NCBI GenBank assembly: GCA_029266615.1
Contig: JAQSWN010000007.1
Coordinates: 1 to 59,425 of the forward strand
Direction of reading: 5' to 3'
Length of the DNA: 59,425 nt
Source: Polyangiaceae bacterium
Lineage (GTDB): Bacteria; Myxococcota_A; Polyangia; Polyangiales; Polyangiaceae
The stretch's first letter is position 1, and each line of letters opens with the position of its first letter. Made by a program: the position numbers and the translations under genes. Under the pieces are notes generated by a model. The model worked only from the letters and a program-made list of their open reading frames with translations. It had not been told where the DNA came from and did not search any database. Positions 15,661 to 24,019 of the stretch are shown here, one piece after another.

Positions 15661-17406
15661 CTAGGGCGGCGCCACCTCGGCCAGCGCCGGGCGCGAGGCG
15701 CGAGCACGTAACACCCGGTAGTTACCAAGCTCCAACGCGGATTCGAACTCGGAGGCGACCCACGCATGGAGCTTGGGAAACGCGGCGAGCTCGCGCTGCG
15801 TGCCCATGAACGAAACCCGTTCCAAGACGATGACCGTGACGTGATGCCGCTTCAGCGACTCGAGGATGCGTCGGTCCAGCTCCGCGCGGTCTGCGGGAAG
15901 GAAGCTCTGCCCAGGGTGAAAGTAGAGCAGGGGCTGAGGCGAGACGCGGCCAGAGAGCCCGTACAGCAACGTCGCGTCCGGAAACACGAAGAAGTTTTCG
16001 TCGCGCGCGCGAAGCTCCTTCGCCACGCGCTCGAAGTCCTCACGCTGCAGGATTTGGAGCGGCCGCTCGGCGCGCGCCACCTCGTCCGACAGTTTGCAGG
16101 TATCGCCCAGGTTTCCGCAAAAGTGCGGCGTGATTCGCGTCGGCTCGCCCCACACGACGCGCTCCATTCCCGCGACGGCGAGGGGCTGCTCGAAGCGTGC
16201 GCCGAAGAATTCCTGCACGTTGCGGTCGCGCGCCGTCAACAAGCCATCGCCGAACGAGTAGGCGACACAGCCGAAGAGCGCGATGGACGCGATGCGCCAC
16301 GGCCAGCCGCTGGCCAGGTAGCGCGCCGCAACGGACAGCTCGCCCTCCCCCCAATCGAGGAAGTAACGACGCGCCGAAAGTGCGAGCGCGAGCGCCGCTA
16401 CGAAGCACACACCGACGAAGGCGTTGTTGTTCGCCACGTCGTTGTTCGTCGTGAGCTGGAACGCGTTATGAAATTGCGGAAGCGCGAGCGCCAGGAAGGC
16501 GCACAGCGCGGACTCGGTACGCACCGAAGCTCGCATCATAGGTCTCAGGAGCCAGCACCACGCGGCGATGCCCACGACCGTCGCGAAGCCGAACAGCGGC
16601 ACGGAGCTACTGACTACCGTCTGGAAGAAGGCGGTACCCATGAGCTTCCACGTCTCGACGCGGCTGATGCCGGTTTCCGCCGACACCTCGACCCAGTAGT
16701 GCCAAAACGTGCGGAAGTCCGAGTAGGTTTGGACCCAAAGCGCGAATGCCAGGGCCGTCGCGACGCCACCCGCAGCGTAGCCGAGCGCGGCTCGTAACGC
16801 CTCGCGCGCTCGTCCCCGCAGCGGTACCAGCAAGCCGCCGAGCGCGACGAGCCCGAAGAGTCCGCCCGCATTCTGTTTACTGAGCACGGCGAGGGCGCTC
16901 GCCACACCGGCTAGGACGGCCAGTGCGATCGAGCTCCGCGCGGAGACGCGTTGCTCCACGACGCAGGCCAGCGCGAGCAGGTCGAAGAAGAAGGCCGTCT
17001 GCTCCATCCACGGCACGCCGAACGGAGCTTGAAACCAGACCGCGGTGAGAGCTCCGCCCAGCAGCGCCAGCGCGCGCGAGCCGGTGAGTCGCCAACAGAG
17101 CCGCACCGCGACCGCGGTACCCAGCAGGGAGAGCACGCTCGCCGCGGCCACCAGCGCGGAGAAGCTCGGCCCCGCGACGCGAAAGAAGAGCGCCGGTAGC
17201 AAAAACCCGACCGGCCCGAAGGGCATCAAGAAGTCGCGGTACGGCACCTGGCCCTGCGCGATTCGCCAGGCTCCGTCGAACGCAATGGATTGGTCCAGCA
17301 GGAAGAGACCGCGGTGGCCCACGTGCCAGACCCAGGCGAAGCTGAAGCACAAAAGCAGCGAAAGGCCGGCTGCGAACCCGAAACGGAGCAGCGAGCCTTT
17401 CTTCAT
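15661..17406 (-). CDS. Integral membrane glycosyltransferase, GT39/ArnT-like (GT-C)
   Basis: A protein of 581 residues with about ten to eleven membrane helices followed by a soluble C-terminal domain (from about residue 400). The first extracytoplasmic loop reads LLDQSIAFDGAWRIAQG, then VPYRDFLMPFGPVG. This acidic-plus-YRDF loop is typical of GT-C enzymes that use polyprenyl-phosphate sugars. It would add a sugar to a lipid-linked glycan or protein on the outer face of the inner membrane. The ATG at 17406 has GGTGG upstream. The first codons (17388-17402) exactly repeat one arm of the terminator lying 80 bases upstream, an arrangement discussed under findings. Confidence 0.8.
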   Translation of the reverse strand: MKKGSLLRFGFAAGLSLLLCFSFAWVWHVGHRGLFLLDQSIAFDGAWRIAQGQVPYRDFLMPFGPVGFLLPALFFRVAGPSFSALVAAASVLSLLGTAVAVRLCWRLTGSRALALLGGALTAVWFQAPFGVPWMEQTAFFFDLLALACVVEQRVSARSSIALAVLAGVASALAVLSKQNAGGLFGLVALGGLLVPLRGRAREALRAALGYAAGGVATALAFALWVQTYSDFRTFWHYWVEVSAETGISRVETWKLMGTAFFQTVVSSSVPLFGFATVVGIAAWCWLLRPMMRASVRTESALCAFLALALPQFHNAFQLTTNNDVANNNAFVGVCFVAALALALSARRYFLDWGEGELSVAARYLASGWPWRIASIALFGCVAYSFGDGLLTARDRNVQEFFGARFEQPLAVAGMERVVWGEPTRITPHFCGNLGDTCKLSDEVARAERPLQILQREDFERVAKELRARDENFFVFPDATLLYGLSGRVSPQPLLYFHPGQSFLPADRAELDRRILESLKRHHVTVIVLERVSFMGTQRELAAFPKLHAWVASEFESALELGNYRVLRARASRPALAEVAPP

Positions 17407-17547
17407 CCACCCGGCTTAGAGCCGAGGCCCCGCGCGATCCTTCGGTCCGAGCTGCCGAGCAAACTCCAGCAAACTCCAAAGCAGAAAGGCTCGCTGCGAT
17501 CCGGGGGCGGAGCAGCGAGCCTTTCTTCCACTCGGCTTGGAACCGAG
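17384..17547. repeat. Imperfect direct repeat flanking a terminator (two copies of about 40 bp)
   Basis: The + strand segment 17384-17426 (CGGAGCAGCGAGCCTTTCTT onward, ending GAGCCGAG) recurs with a small deletion and a few changes at 17508-17547 (ending GAACCGAG). The first copy covers the start codon and first codons of the GT-C gene plus its leader. The second forms one arm of the terminator hairpin. Confidence 0.75.
17483..17526. terminator. Bidirectional intrinsic-type terminator hairpin
   Basis: AGAAAGGCTCGCTGC (17483-17497; the + strand copy begins with AG) pairs with GCAGCGAGCCTTTCT (17512-17526) in a perfect 15-bp stem around a 14-base GC-rich loop. The stem base is A/T-rich (AGAAA/TTTCT) as in bidirectional terminators, although no long T run follows. 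It lies about 50 bases beyond the stop of the TonB-dependent receptor gene, on the side of the polysaccharide operon. Confidence 0.75.
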
Positions 17548-17573
17548 CGACGACGGAGACCTTCCGTTCGTTT

Positions 17574-20432
17574 TTACAGCGTGAGCGTCACGCGGAGACC
17601 GACGAGGCGCGGCGGGTTGTAAAACCGAAGGTTGAGGTTCGGCACGTTGATGAGCGTCGTCATGTACGCGGTGTTGGTCAGATTATTGATGAAGCCGTCG
17701 ATGCGGGCACGGCCATTCGGCAGGGTGAAGCCAACGTTCGCGTCCAAGCGCGTGTACGCGGGCTGCACGTCGCTCAGGTTCGGGTTGATGTTGCCCTTGG
17801 TGTCGTAGCCTTCACCGTTGAAGTGGGTGAAGTAGTGCTTGCTACGGGTCTGAGCGCTGAGCATCCAATCGAAGTAGCCGACGTCCGTCGTGATCAGCTG
17901 GCTGATGCCGTAGTTGACGGTCGCGACGGGTGCGCGAGGCAGGCGATTGCCCTTCAGTTGCACTTCCGTCTGCCGAGCGGGATCCCAGTCGACGCGCGCG
18001 TCGTTTACCTGGCCACCGGTGAAGCGCGCGTCCAGCAGAGTCGCCGCGAGGTTGGCGGTGAATCCAGCCGGCAGCCGCCCCGTGAGCTCTCCTTCCAAGC
18101 CGAGCACCCGTGACTGGGCGGCGTTGAGGCGCCAAGCAGTCGAAGGCGGCGTCGCTCCTTCCGAAGGCGGCGGGCCGAGGGCCTGCACGACCTGGAACTG
18201 CTGGTCGCGGTACTCGTACCAAAACGCAGCGACGTTCGCGATCAGCTTGCGGTCGAAGAACTCATTCTTGCTGCCGATTTCGGTCGCGTAGATGCTCTCC
18301 GGCCTGAACTGCTTGGCGATGTTTTCGCCACCCGGCAGCACCGTGTTGTCGTTGAAGCCGCCGGACTGGTGGCCCGTCGAGAACATGACATAGAGCAAGT
18401 TGTCTTCCGTCAGGTCGAAGTCGGTGCCTAAACGGAAGTCGACGAAGGTGTCGCTGTACTTACCTTCCTGCACGGCGCGGCCTTCTCTGATGGTCGCGCC
18501 TTGGTCGATCAGCGAGCCCACGTTGTCACGCGCGCCGAAGCGGCCGACACCGTTGAGGAAGCTAGACGTCGGGTCACCGCCGCCACCGAACATCGTGCGT
18601 GCACGATCGGCGGCCTGAAACCCCTCCGTACCGAAGCGCACGTCGCCGATCGGAGCGCCCGTGTAGCCCGCGGTATCCAGGCTGTACTGGTTGCCGATGC
18701 CGGTGCGCGTGCGCTTCTCGGTCGTCACGCGGACACCCGCGGTGCCGCGCCACCTCTTGATGATGTCGAACGTTGCGTCCGCGAAGCCGGCGTACGAGCG
18801 CGTCGGCACCTTCGGCATGTTGTACTCGCCGCCCAAGTAGCCGCCCGCCTTGTCCGACAAGTTGTACAGCATGACCTGCTGCTGTTCGTCCAAGAAGAAG
18901 CCGCCCGCCGTCCAGCGCACTCGCGCGTCGTCCGGCGCGTACAGGCGAAGCTCGTGGATGTGTGACCGCGAGGACGTGTGCCAGTACGACGTGCTCCAGT
19001 TGTCCAGGGTGTAGTTGTCGACGGTGCGGCCGGGGAAGCTCACGCCCGCGTTGCCCGGGCTCGTGGAGCGGAAATCCAGGTCACGGTAGGCGCCGATGTA
19101 GCCGATGAGCACGGGACCGAGATCCACGTTCACTTCGCCGTGGAGGCCCCAGTGCTTCATGTTCTGGCTGCCCTGCGGGCCGCGGTAGTACACGTTGCGA
19201 ACGTCCGGGATTTCCTGCGGAAGCAGGCCGGCGTTGAGAGCCGGCGCGATGTTCGTGCCGCCGTAGCCGGTGCCCTTCTCCTGAGTCCAGTCACCCTTGA
19301 GCAGCACGCTGACGATCTTGTTCGGCTGCCACTTGGCGCTGCCGCGGAAGGCCATCGCGTTCGCCGACTCCGAAGGCTCCAGCGTGCGGATGGGGCCGGC
19401 GTTCTTGTAGTAAGAGTCGCGTGACTCGCCGAAGCCGGCGAAGCGGAAGGCAAGCGTGTCCCCGACCGGGATGTTGACCATGCCCTGCGTCACGCGGGAC
19501 GAGTAGTTGCCCATCTGGTACGAGGTGGACGCGCCCCACTCGCCCAGCTTCGGCTTCGCGGTGATGATGTTGAGCGTACCGGCGGTGGCGTTACGTCCGC
19601 GGAGCGTGCCCTGGGGACCGCGGTTCACTTCCACGCGCTCCAAGTCGAACAGCATGGAGCCGACACCGCGCGGGCGCGCGATGTACACGCCGTCGATGTG
19701 GTTCGCGACGGCCGGATCGCCGAGCTCCGTGTTGTAGTTGGAGCCGACACCACGGATGTACATCTCCGTGTTGCCTTCTTGCGTGCCGATCTGCAGTGAC
19801 GGCGAGGCGGCGGCCATGTCGCGCACGTTGCGGATGCCGGTGCGCGTCAGGTCGTCTTGCGTGAAGGCGGATACGGAGCCGGGGTAGTCCTGGATGTTGC
19901 GCTCACGGCGGTCCACCGTGACCTTGACGGTCTCCACGTCCGTCGGGTCGTAGCCGGGCTCTTCTTCAGCGGCGGGCGGAACCTCCGCCCCGGGGGCGTT
20001 GAGAGGTCCGACTTCCGGCGCGGGCGCAGGTTCCATTGGCGCGGCAGGGACGACCGGGGCGGCGGGATCCGTCATCCCTGGCGTCATGGGCGCTTCCGGG
20101 GCGGCCGCGGCCGGTGGTGCAGCGGGCGGAGCGGCCGCTGCCGGAGGCGCGGCGGGGGGCGGGGCAGCCGCGGGCGGCGGGGCCGCAGGTGGCGGAGCTG
20201 CGCCTGCAGGAGGCGCGGCGGGGGCCGGAGCCGGCGCTGGCGCCGCCTGCGCGACCAAGCGCCGGGCCGGAGCGGCTTTCTTCTTCGCCGCCTTGGACTT
20301 GCTAGTCGAAGGCGCGCGAGGCTTCGTTTCCTGCGCCTCCGCGTCCGCGGAGCGAAGGGAGAGTAGCGCCACGTTGAGTAGCACCGCCGACCGCAACACG
20401 AGCTGTCGGCGACGGAAACCAGATCCGATCAT
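17574..20432 (-). CDS. TonB-dependent outer-membrane receptor with long Pro/Ala spacer
   Basis: A protein of 952 residues. It has a signal peptide (1 to about 34, RRRQLVLRSAVLLNVALL, cleavage near AEAQE), a Lys-rich stretch, then a Pro/Ala-only spacer at about 63-150 and a TonB-box-like VETVKVTV (166-173). The plug domain follows (NIQDYPGSVSAFTQDDLTRT, IRGVGSNYNT, VEVNRGPQGTLRGRNATAGT), then a 22-strand-type barrel containing YATEIGSKNEF and KGNRLPRAPV. The start at 20432 has a perfect GGAGG six bases upstream. The substrate is unknown. Plug and barrel resemble receptors of the IroN/FyuA-like or polyphenol/carbohydrate types. It follows a lipoprotein gene in the same operon and is divergent from the TonB-ExbB-ExbD genes that would energise it. 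Confidence 0.93.
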   Translation of the reverse strand: MIGSGFRRRQLVLRSAVLLNVALLSLRSADAEAQETKPRAPSTSKSKAAKKKAAPARRLVAQAAPAPAPAPAAPPAGAAPPPAAPPPAAAPPPAAPPAAAAPPAAPPAAAAPEAPMTPGMTDPAAPVVPAAPMEPAPAPEVGPLNAPGAEVPPAAEEEPGYDPTDVETVKVTVDRRERNIQDYPGSVSAFTQDDLTRTGIRNVRDMAAASPSLQIGTQEGNTEMYIRGVGSNYNTELGDPAVANHIDGVYIARPRGVGSMLFDLERVEVNRGPQGTLRGRNATAGTLNIITAKPKLGEWGASTSYQMGNYSSRVTQGMVNIPVGDTLAFRFAGFGESRDSYYKNAGPIRTLEPSESANAMAFRGSAKWQPNKIVSVLLKGDWTQEKGTGYGGTNIAPALNAGLLPQEIPDVRNVYYRGPQGSQNMKHWGLHGEVNVDLGPVLIGYIGAYRDLDFRSTSPGNAGVSFPGRTVDNYTLDNWSTSYWHTSSRSHIHELRLYAPDDARVRWTAGGFFLDEQQQVMLYNLSDKAGGYLGGEYNMPKVPTRSYAGFADATFDIIKRWRGTAGVRVTTEKRTRTGIGNQYSLDTAGYTGAPIGDVRFGTEGFQAADRARTMFGGGGDPTSSFLNGVGRFGARDNVGSLIDQGATIREGRAVQEGKYSDTFVDFRLGTDFDLTEDNLLYVMFSTGHQSGGFNDNTVLPGGENIAKQFRPESIYATEIGSKNEFFDRKLIANVAAFWYEYRDQQFQVVQALGPPPSEGATPPSTAWRLNAAQSRVLGLEGELTGRLPAGFTANLAATLLDARFTGGQVNDARVDWDPARQTEVQLKGNRLPRAPVATVNYGISQLITTDVGYFDWMLSAQTRSKHYFTHFNGEGYDTKGNINPNLSDVQPAYTRLDANVGFTLPNGRARIDGFINNLTNTAYMTTLINVPNLNLRFYNPPRLVGLRVTLTL

Positions 20433-20538
20433 TGAATCCTCCAGAAGCGCAGCGCGATCTTCAGACGCGCGCGCCCGCACATTTGCAAACTTCGAGTCTC
20501 GTGAAAGTCGTGTCGACGGGCCGCGAGAACGCGTTCCG

Positions 20539-21138
20539 TCAGTTCGCGCCGCCAGCGCCACCGGCGCCGCCGAGCGCCGCGCCGCCGAGCGACGAGTCGC
20601 CTGCGATGCCACCAGCGTTCGCCTCGCCACCAGCGTCGCTCGGAGCGCCGCCGTTGGCGGGTGCGCCGCCGTTCGCGGGAGCGCCGGCTTCGCCAGGAGC
20701 GCCGCCCGCGCCCTCTCCGCCTGCACCGCCGACGGGAGGCGGCTCCGGGATGTCCAGCTCCACGTAGGCGGCGACCGCGCCTTCCGGCCGGAGCGTCACC
20801 GTCGTGTCGTACGTGAGCGCGGGGTCGAAGGACTCGTCGCCTTCGCCGAAGGCTTCCACGGAGATTTTCGCCTCCGCTTCGTCCCACTCCCCGGGCAGCG
20901 TGATTCGCTCGAAAAAGCCGTTTTTAATGGAGGCCGGAGCGTCGTCCGTTGCCTCGTCCTCCGGCGGTTTGAAGTCGTAGACGAACGAGCGCGAGCCTTG
21001 CTTGAGCGTGACTTGCATGCGTTCAACGACGGGCACTCGATCCGTCGCGGTCACGTTCAGCGAAACGATCGTGTCGTCACTCGAGCACGCAACCAGGCAC
21101 GTGACGGCGAGCGACACGAACACGTGTCGTAAGGTCAT
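20539..21138 (-). CDS. Lipoprotein with Gly/Ala-rich tail, partner of the TonB-dependent receptor
   Basis: A lipoprotein of 199 residues with signal peptide MTLRHVFVSLAVTCLVAC and lipobox cysteine C18. Residues 25-135 form a compact beta-rich domain (SLNVTATDRVPVVERMQVTL, later DPALTYDTTVTLRPEGAVAAYVELDIP). The last 65 residues are a low-complexity Gly/Ala/Glu/Asn tail of GGAPANGGAP-like repeats, a common feature of Polyangiales lipoproteins. It is probably cotranscribed with the receptor gene 106 bases downstream and could be a surface or periplasmic substrate-binding partner. No Shine-Dalgarno sequence precedes the ATG, and a promoter-like sequence sits so close that the message may be leaderless. 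Confidence 0.8.
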   Translation of the reverse strand: MTLRHVFVSLAVTCLVACSSDDTIVSLNVTATDRVPVVERMQVTLKQGSRSFVYDFKPPEDEATDDAPASIKNGFFERITLPGEWDEAEAKISVEAFGEGDESFDPALTYDTTVTLRPEGAVAAYVELDIPEPPPVGGAGGEGAGGAPGEAGAPANGGAPANGGAPSDAGGEANAGGIAGDSSLGGAALGGAGGAGGAN

Positions 21139-21146
21139 GGGCGCGC

Positions 21147-21175
21147 ACCATATTGTGTGAAACAAAAAATCACAA
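21147..21175 (-). promoter_or_regulatory. Promoter-like sequence for lipoprotein/receptor operon, with inverted repeat
   Basis: On the minus strand TTGTGA (21175-21170), a 17-base spacer and TATGGT (21152-21147) give a sigma-70-like promoter. The predicted start would fall within a few bases of the lipoprotein ATG at 21138. TTGTG (21153-21157) and CACAA (21171-21175) form an inverted repeat with 13 bases between, which could be an operator. The rest of 21139-21519 holds no gene I can support. Confidence 0.4.
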
Positions 21176-21519
21176 CTATCAGAGTCGTGTTCGAGGTGCG
21201 TTGTCACCCCCGCAGACGATGCGCTGACGCGAAGCCGCGATGATGAAGAGCGCCTTACATTCGGGGCGTGCAAAAGACGCGCAAGGTTGAGTCGAGCAGC
21301 TCGTTCGAGCCCGCGCGGCGGAGAAGCCGGCGCGAGACCTCACAATTGGTCAACAACACAGGGTGGAGTTTGCACTCCGTGTGCAAGCCGAATGTCGTGT
21401 TCTGTCTCTTGCGACGAGCGGCGCGAACCGGATATGAAGTCGCCGCAGGCGTGAAGACCAATCCCGCTCGGGCGCAACTTCACACGGCACCTGGAACCAG
21501 TTCCCGTCTGATTCGGATT

Positions 21520-22473
21520 TTGCACGAAGCTCGTTATTCTGACGGTCAGCTCACCCGCCTGACGCCCGCGCCACCGGCCTCCCGGCGGACGGCGAAAACT
21601 GCGGGAAAGCTGCTATTTTTGCTGCTGGCCCTGGGTCAGATCGGCTGCGCGGAACTGCGCGCGAGGCAGCGAGGCCGTGAAGGCAATCGTCACTTCAAAG
21701 AGGGTGACTACCGCGCTGCCGTAGAGGCCTATTCTGCGTCGGAGCAATTGTACCCCCTCGCGGTTGTCTCGTTGAACAAGGGGCTCGCCTGTCGGCAGCA
21801 AATGCTGCCCGGAGCGAAGAGCGCGGAGGCGACGCGCGCGGCGGACTGCGCGCTGTCGTCCTTTCGCCGGCTGAAGGAGCTGAGCCCAGGAGACGCGCGC
21901 GCCGAGCAGCTGTATCAGCAAACCTTGTTCGATGCGGACCGCTTCGAGGACCTCGTCAGGCTGTACGAGCAGCAGCTCGCCAGCACGCCCGACGACCCTG
22001 CCGCGATCAACGGCCTGATCCAGGTCTACACGCGTTGGGACCGGTGGGACGAAGCGCTACGTTGGATGGGGGAGCGCGCCAAGCGTCGCCCTGCGGATCC
22101 GGAAGCTCATTACGCGGTAGGCGTCTTCATTTACAACCGCCTCTTCGCTAAGGGAGGAGGCCCGGAAAAATCCACCTTCGACCCTCGGCCGGGCTTGGAG
22201 CCGAAGCAGCCTCCGCCTTTCGGGCCCGGGGACATCACCGGCAAGGAGCGCATCGCGCTGGCGGATCAGGCCATATTCGAGCTGAAGCGCGCGCTAGAGC
22301 TGCGGCCAACTTACACGGAGGCGCTCACGTACTTGGGGCTCGTTCACCGTCAGCAGTCGTTCGCGTACTTCGACCAACCCACGGCGTGGCAAGCCTCCGT
22401 GGATTCGGCGGAGGCGCTTCGGCGCCAGGCGGCGGCCCGGACCGAGCACGCGCCTGCCCCAGCGAGCCCTTAA
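21520..22473 (+). CDS. TPR-containing lipoprotein at the head of the Ton operon
   Basis: About 317 residues with the TTG start used here. The frame is open back to 21268 (GTG starts at 21268 and 21451), but that stretch has weaker codon bias. The signal peptide RRTAKTAGKLLFLLLALGQIGC ends in a lipobox with C43. TPR-like helical pairs follow (EGNRHFKEGDYRAAVEAYSA, DDPAAINGLIQVYTRWDRWD, LKRALELRPTYTEALTYLGL). It ends three bases before the TonB ATG, so the genes are cotranscribed. Periplasmic TPR lipoproteins coupled to TonB systems occur in Deltaproteobacteria-type bacteria and may scaffold the complex or act as an outer-membrane tether. The start is uncertain; the gene itself is not. Confidence 0.75.
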   Translation: MHEARYSDGQLTRLTPAPPASRRTAKTAGKLLFLLLALGQIGCAELRARQRGREGNRHFKEGDYRAAVEAYSASEQLYPLAVVSLNKGLACRQQMLPGAKSAEATRAADCALSSFRRLKELSPGDARAEQLYQQTLFDADRFEDLVRLYEQQLASTPDDPAAINGLIQVYTRWDRWDEALRWMGERAKRRPADPEAHYAVGVFIYNRLFAKGGGPEKSTFDPRPGLEPKQPPPFGPGDITGKERIALADQAIFELKRALELRPTYTEALTYLGLVHRQQSFAYFDQPTAWQASVDSAEALRRQAAARTEHAPAPASP

Positions 22474-22475
22474 GG

Positions 22476-23240
22476 ATGGCCTTCGAAGCAATCCTCGCCG
22501 AGCAACGCAGCAAGCCCCAGGGCTGGAAGCGCGCCATGCTCATCACTTCCGTCGCTGTGCATGCAGTGGCGCTGGCCGCCGGCTTCGTGCACTCCGTCTG
22601 GCAGGTGGAGGAGATGCCCATGCCGTCGCTCGAGGTGACGCTCGCAGCCGAAGCCCCGCCACCGCCACCGCCGCCCCCTCCTCCCGCGGCCAAGAAGGCG
22701 AGCGACTCGAAGCCGAAGACAAGACCGGTAGAGCCCAAGCCGAACGAGATCGTCGTCCCGAAGGACTCTAAGGACGAACAGAAGCCCGTCGCGGAAGAGG
22801 CGAGCAGCGCCGGTGAAGACAATGGTCAGCCCGGTGGCGTCGAGGGCGGAGTCGTCGGAGGCGTGCAGGGCGGGGTCATCGGAGGCGTGGTCGGCTCCCC
22901 CACTCCGCCGCCGCCACCACCACCCAAGCCCACGGGACCCAAGCAGATTTCAGCCAAGCTCGGCCGTGGCCAGCTCCTCATCGACCCCAACGACGAGCGC
23001 TACCGAGTCAAGCTTCCGCCGCCGCTCGCGCGCAGCGGGGAAACCTACGTGGCGATGCTCAAAGTTTGCGTCTCTGCCCAAGGTAGCGTCACGAGCGTGC
23101 AGCTCATGAAGAGCGCCACGCCCGCCATCGACGGGCAGTTCCCCGGCGTGATCGGCCGCTGGCGTTACCGTCCGCTCATCGCTGACGGCGCGGCCACACC
23201 GTTTTGTTATCCCCTCCGCTACGAGGTCAGCGGCCGCTGA
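22476..23240 (+). CDS. tonB: Energy transducer TonB
   Basis: A protein of 254 residues with the TonB layout. It has a cytoplasmic N-terminus, one membrane helix (about 20-41, AMLITSVAVHAVALAAGFVH) and a proline run at about 61-70, then a Lys/Glu/Pro-rich periplasmic linker with a GGV-repeat patch (GGVEGGVVGGVQGGVIGGVV) and a second proline run. The C-terminal domain (about 165-254) includes YVAMLKVCVSAQGSVTSVQL and WRYRPLIADG, matching the TonB_C fold. It would carry proton-motive energy from ExbB/ExbD to outer-membrane receptors such as the divergently encoded one. The ATG lies two bases after the stop of the TPR lipoprotein gene, suggesting coupling. Confidence 0.92.
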   Translation: MAFEAILAEQRSKPQGWKRAMLITSVAVHAVALAAGFVHSVWQVEEMPMPSLEVTLAAEAPPPPPPPPPPAAKKASDSKPKTRPVEPKPNEIVVPKDSKDEQKPVAEEASSAGEDNGQPGGVEGGVVGGVQGGVIGGVVGSPTPPPPPPPKPTGPKQISAKLGRGQLLIDPNDERYRVKLPPPLARSGETYVAMLKVCVSAQGSVTSVQLMKSATPAIDGQFPGVIGRWRYRPLIADGAATPFCYPLRYEVSGR

Positions 23241-23275
23241 GCCTCCGCCTTGCCCAGATAAAAGAGAAGACGAAC

Positions 23276-24019
23276 ATGGATTTCTCACTGCTCGGTTTGT
23301 GGAATCAGATGGGCATCGTGGCGCGCACCGTCGTGCTCATCTTGCTCGCGATGTCCGCGTATTCAATCGCCATTGCGCTAGAGCGCTTCGTCACGTTCCG
23401 GAGGAGCCGTCAGCGCTCGATCGGCTTCGTGGGCGCGCTGCAGCCGCACCTGGCGCCGGGCGGCAAGCTGGCGGACGCGCGCGCATTGCCGGAAAAGTGG
23501 AAGGACGCCCCGCTCGCGCGCGTGATCGGCACTGGCTTGGGCGAGTACGAGCAAGGCCTTGCCGACTTGGGCCCCGCCGCAACGGACAGCGTGGAGCTGG
23601 AGCTGTTGATGCACGGGGTGGAGCGCTCGATGGAGCGCGCCAAGAAGCGCGAGCTCTCCGGGCTTTCGCGAGGCCTACCGGTGCTGGCAACCATCTCCTC
23701 CTCGGCGCCGTTCGTGGGGCTGTTCGGCACCGTGTTCGGCATCATCACCGCGTTCCAGCACATGGCGGATCCGTCGAAGGGCGGCGGCGGAGGCCTGGCC
23801 ACCGTGTCCGCCGGTATCGCGGAGGCTTTGCTCACGACGGCGGTAGGGCTCGGGGTCGCGATCGTGACGGTGTGGTTCTACAACTTCTTCACCACCAAGC
23901 TGGACCAACTAGGCGGTTTGATCGACGACGCGACGGGCGAGCTCTCCGACCGCTTGATGCGCCACGGAAAGCGCGGCGCCGGTACGACGAAGGGTGAGGA
24001 CCGCGCGGTGACGGCATGA
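23276..24019 (+). CDS. exbB: ExbB/TolQ-family proton channel subunit
   Basis: A protein of 247 residues with three membrane helices: about 15-36 (VARTVVLILLAMSAYSIAIA), about 150-175 (PVLATISSSAPFVGLFGTV) and about 190-215 (VSAGIAEALLTTAVGLGVAI). The conserved segments APFVGLFGTVFGIITAF and ISAGIAEALLTTA-like sequence are the MotA/TolQ/ExbB hallmark, including the polar residues that line the proton path. The ATG at 23276 has AGAGAAGA upstream. The stop overlaps the first exbD gene by four bases. ExbB is the pentameric base of the Ton motor in the inner membrane. Confidence 0.95.
   Translation: MDFSLLGLWNQMGIVARTVVLILLAMSAYSIAIALERFVTFRRSRQRSIGFVGALQPHLAPGGKLADARALPEKWKDAPLARVIGTGLGEYEQGLADLGPAATDSVELELLMHGVERSMERAKKRELSGLSRGLPVLATISSSAPFVGLFGTVFGIITAFQHMADPSKGGGGGLATVSAGIAEALLTTAVGLGVAIVTVWFYNFFTTKLDQLGGLIDDATGELSDRLMRHGKRGAGTTKGEDRAVTA

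Noticed and set aside
20539..20730. Collagen-like or RTX calcium-binding tail in the lipoprotein
   Set aside because: The Gly/Ala tail lacks a G-x-y triplet order and has no GGxGxDxxx nonapeptides; it is ordinary low-complexity sequence.
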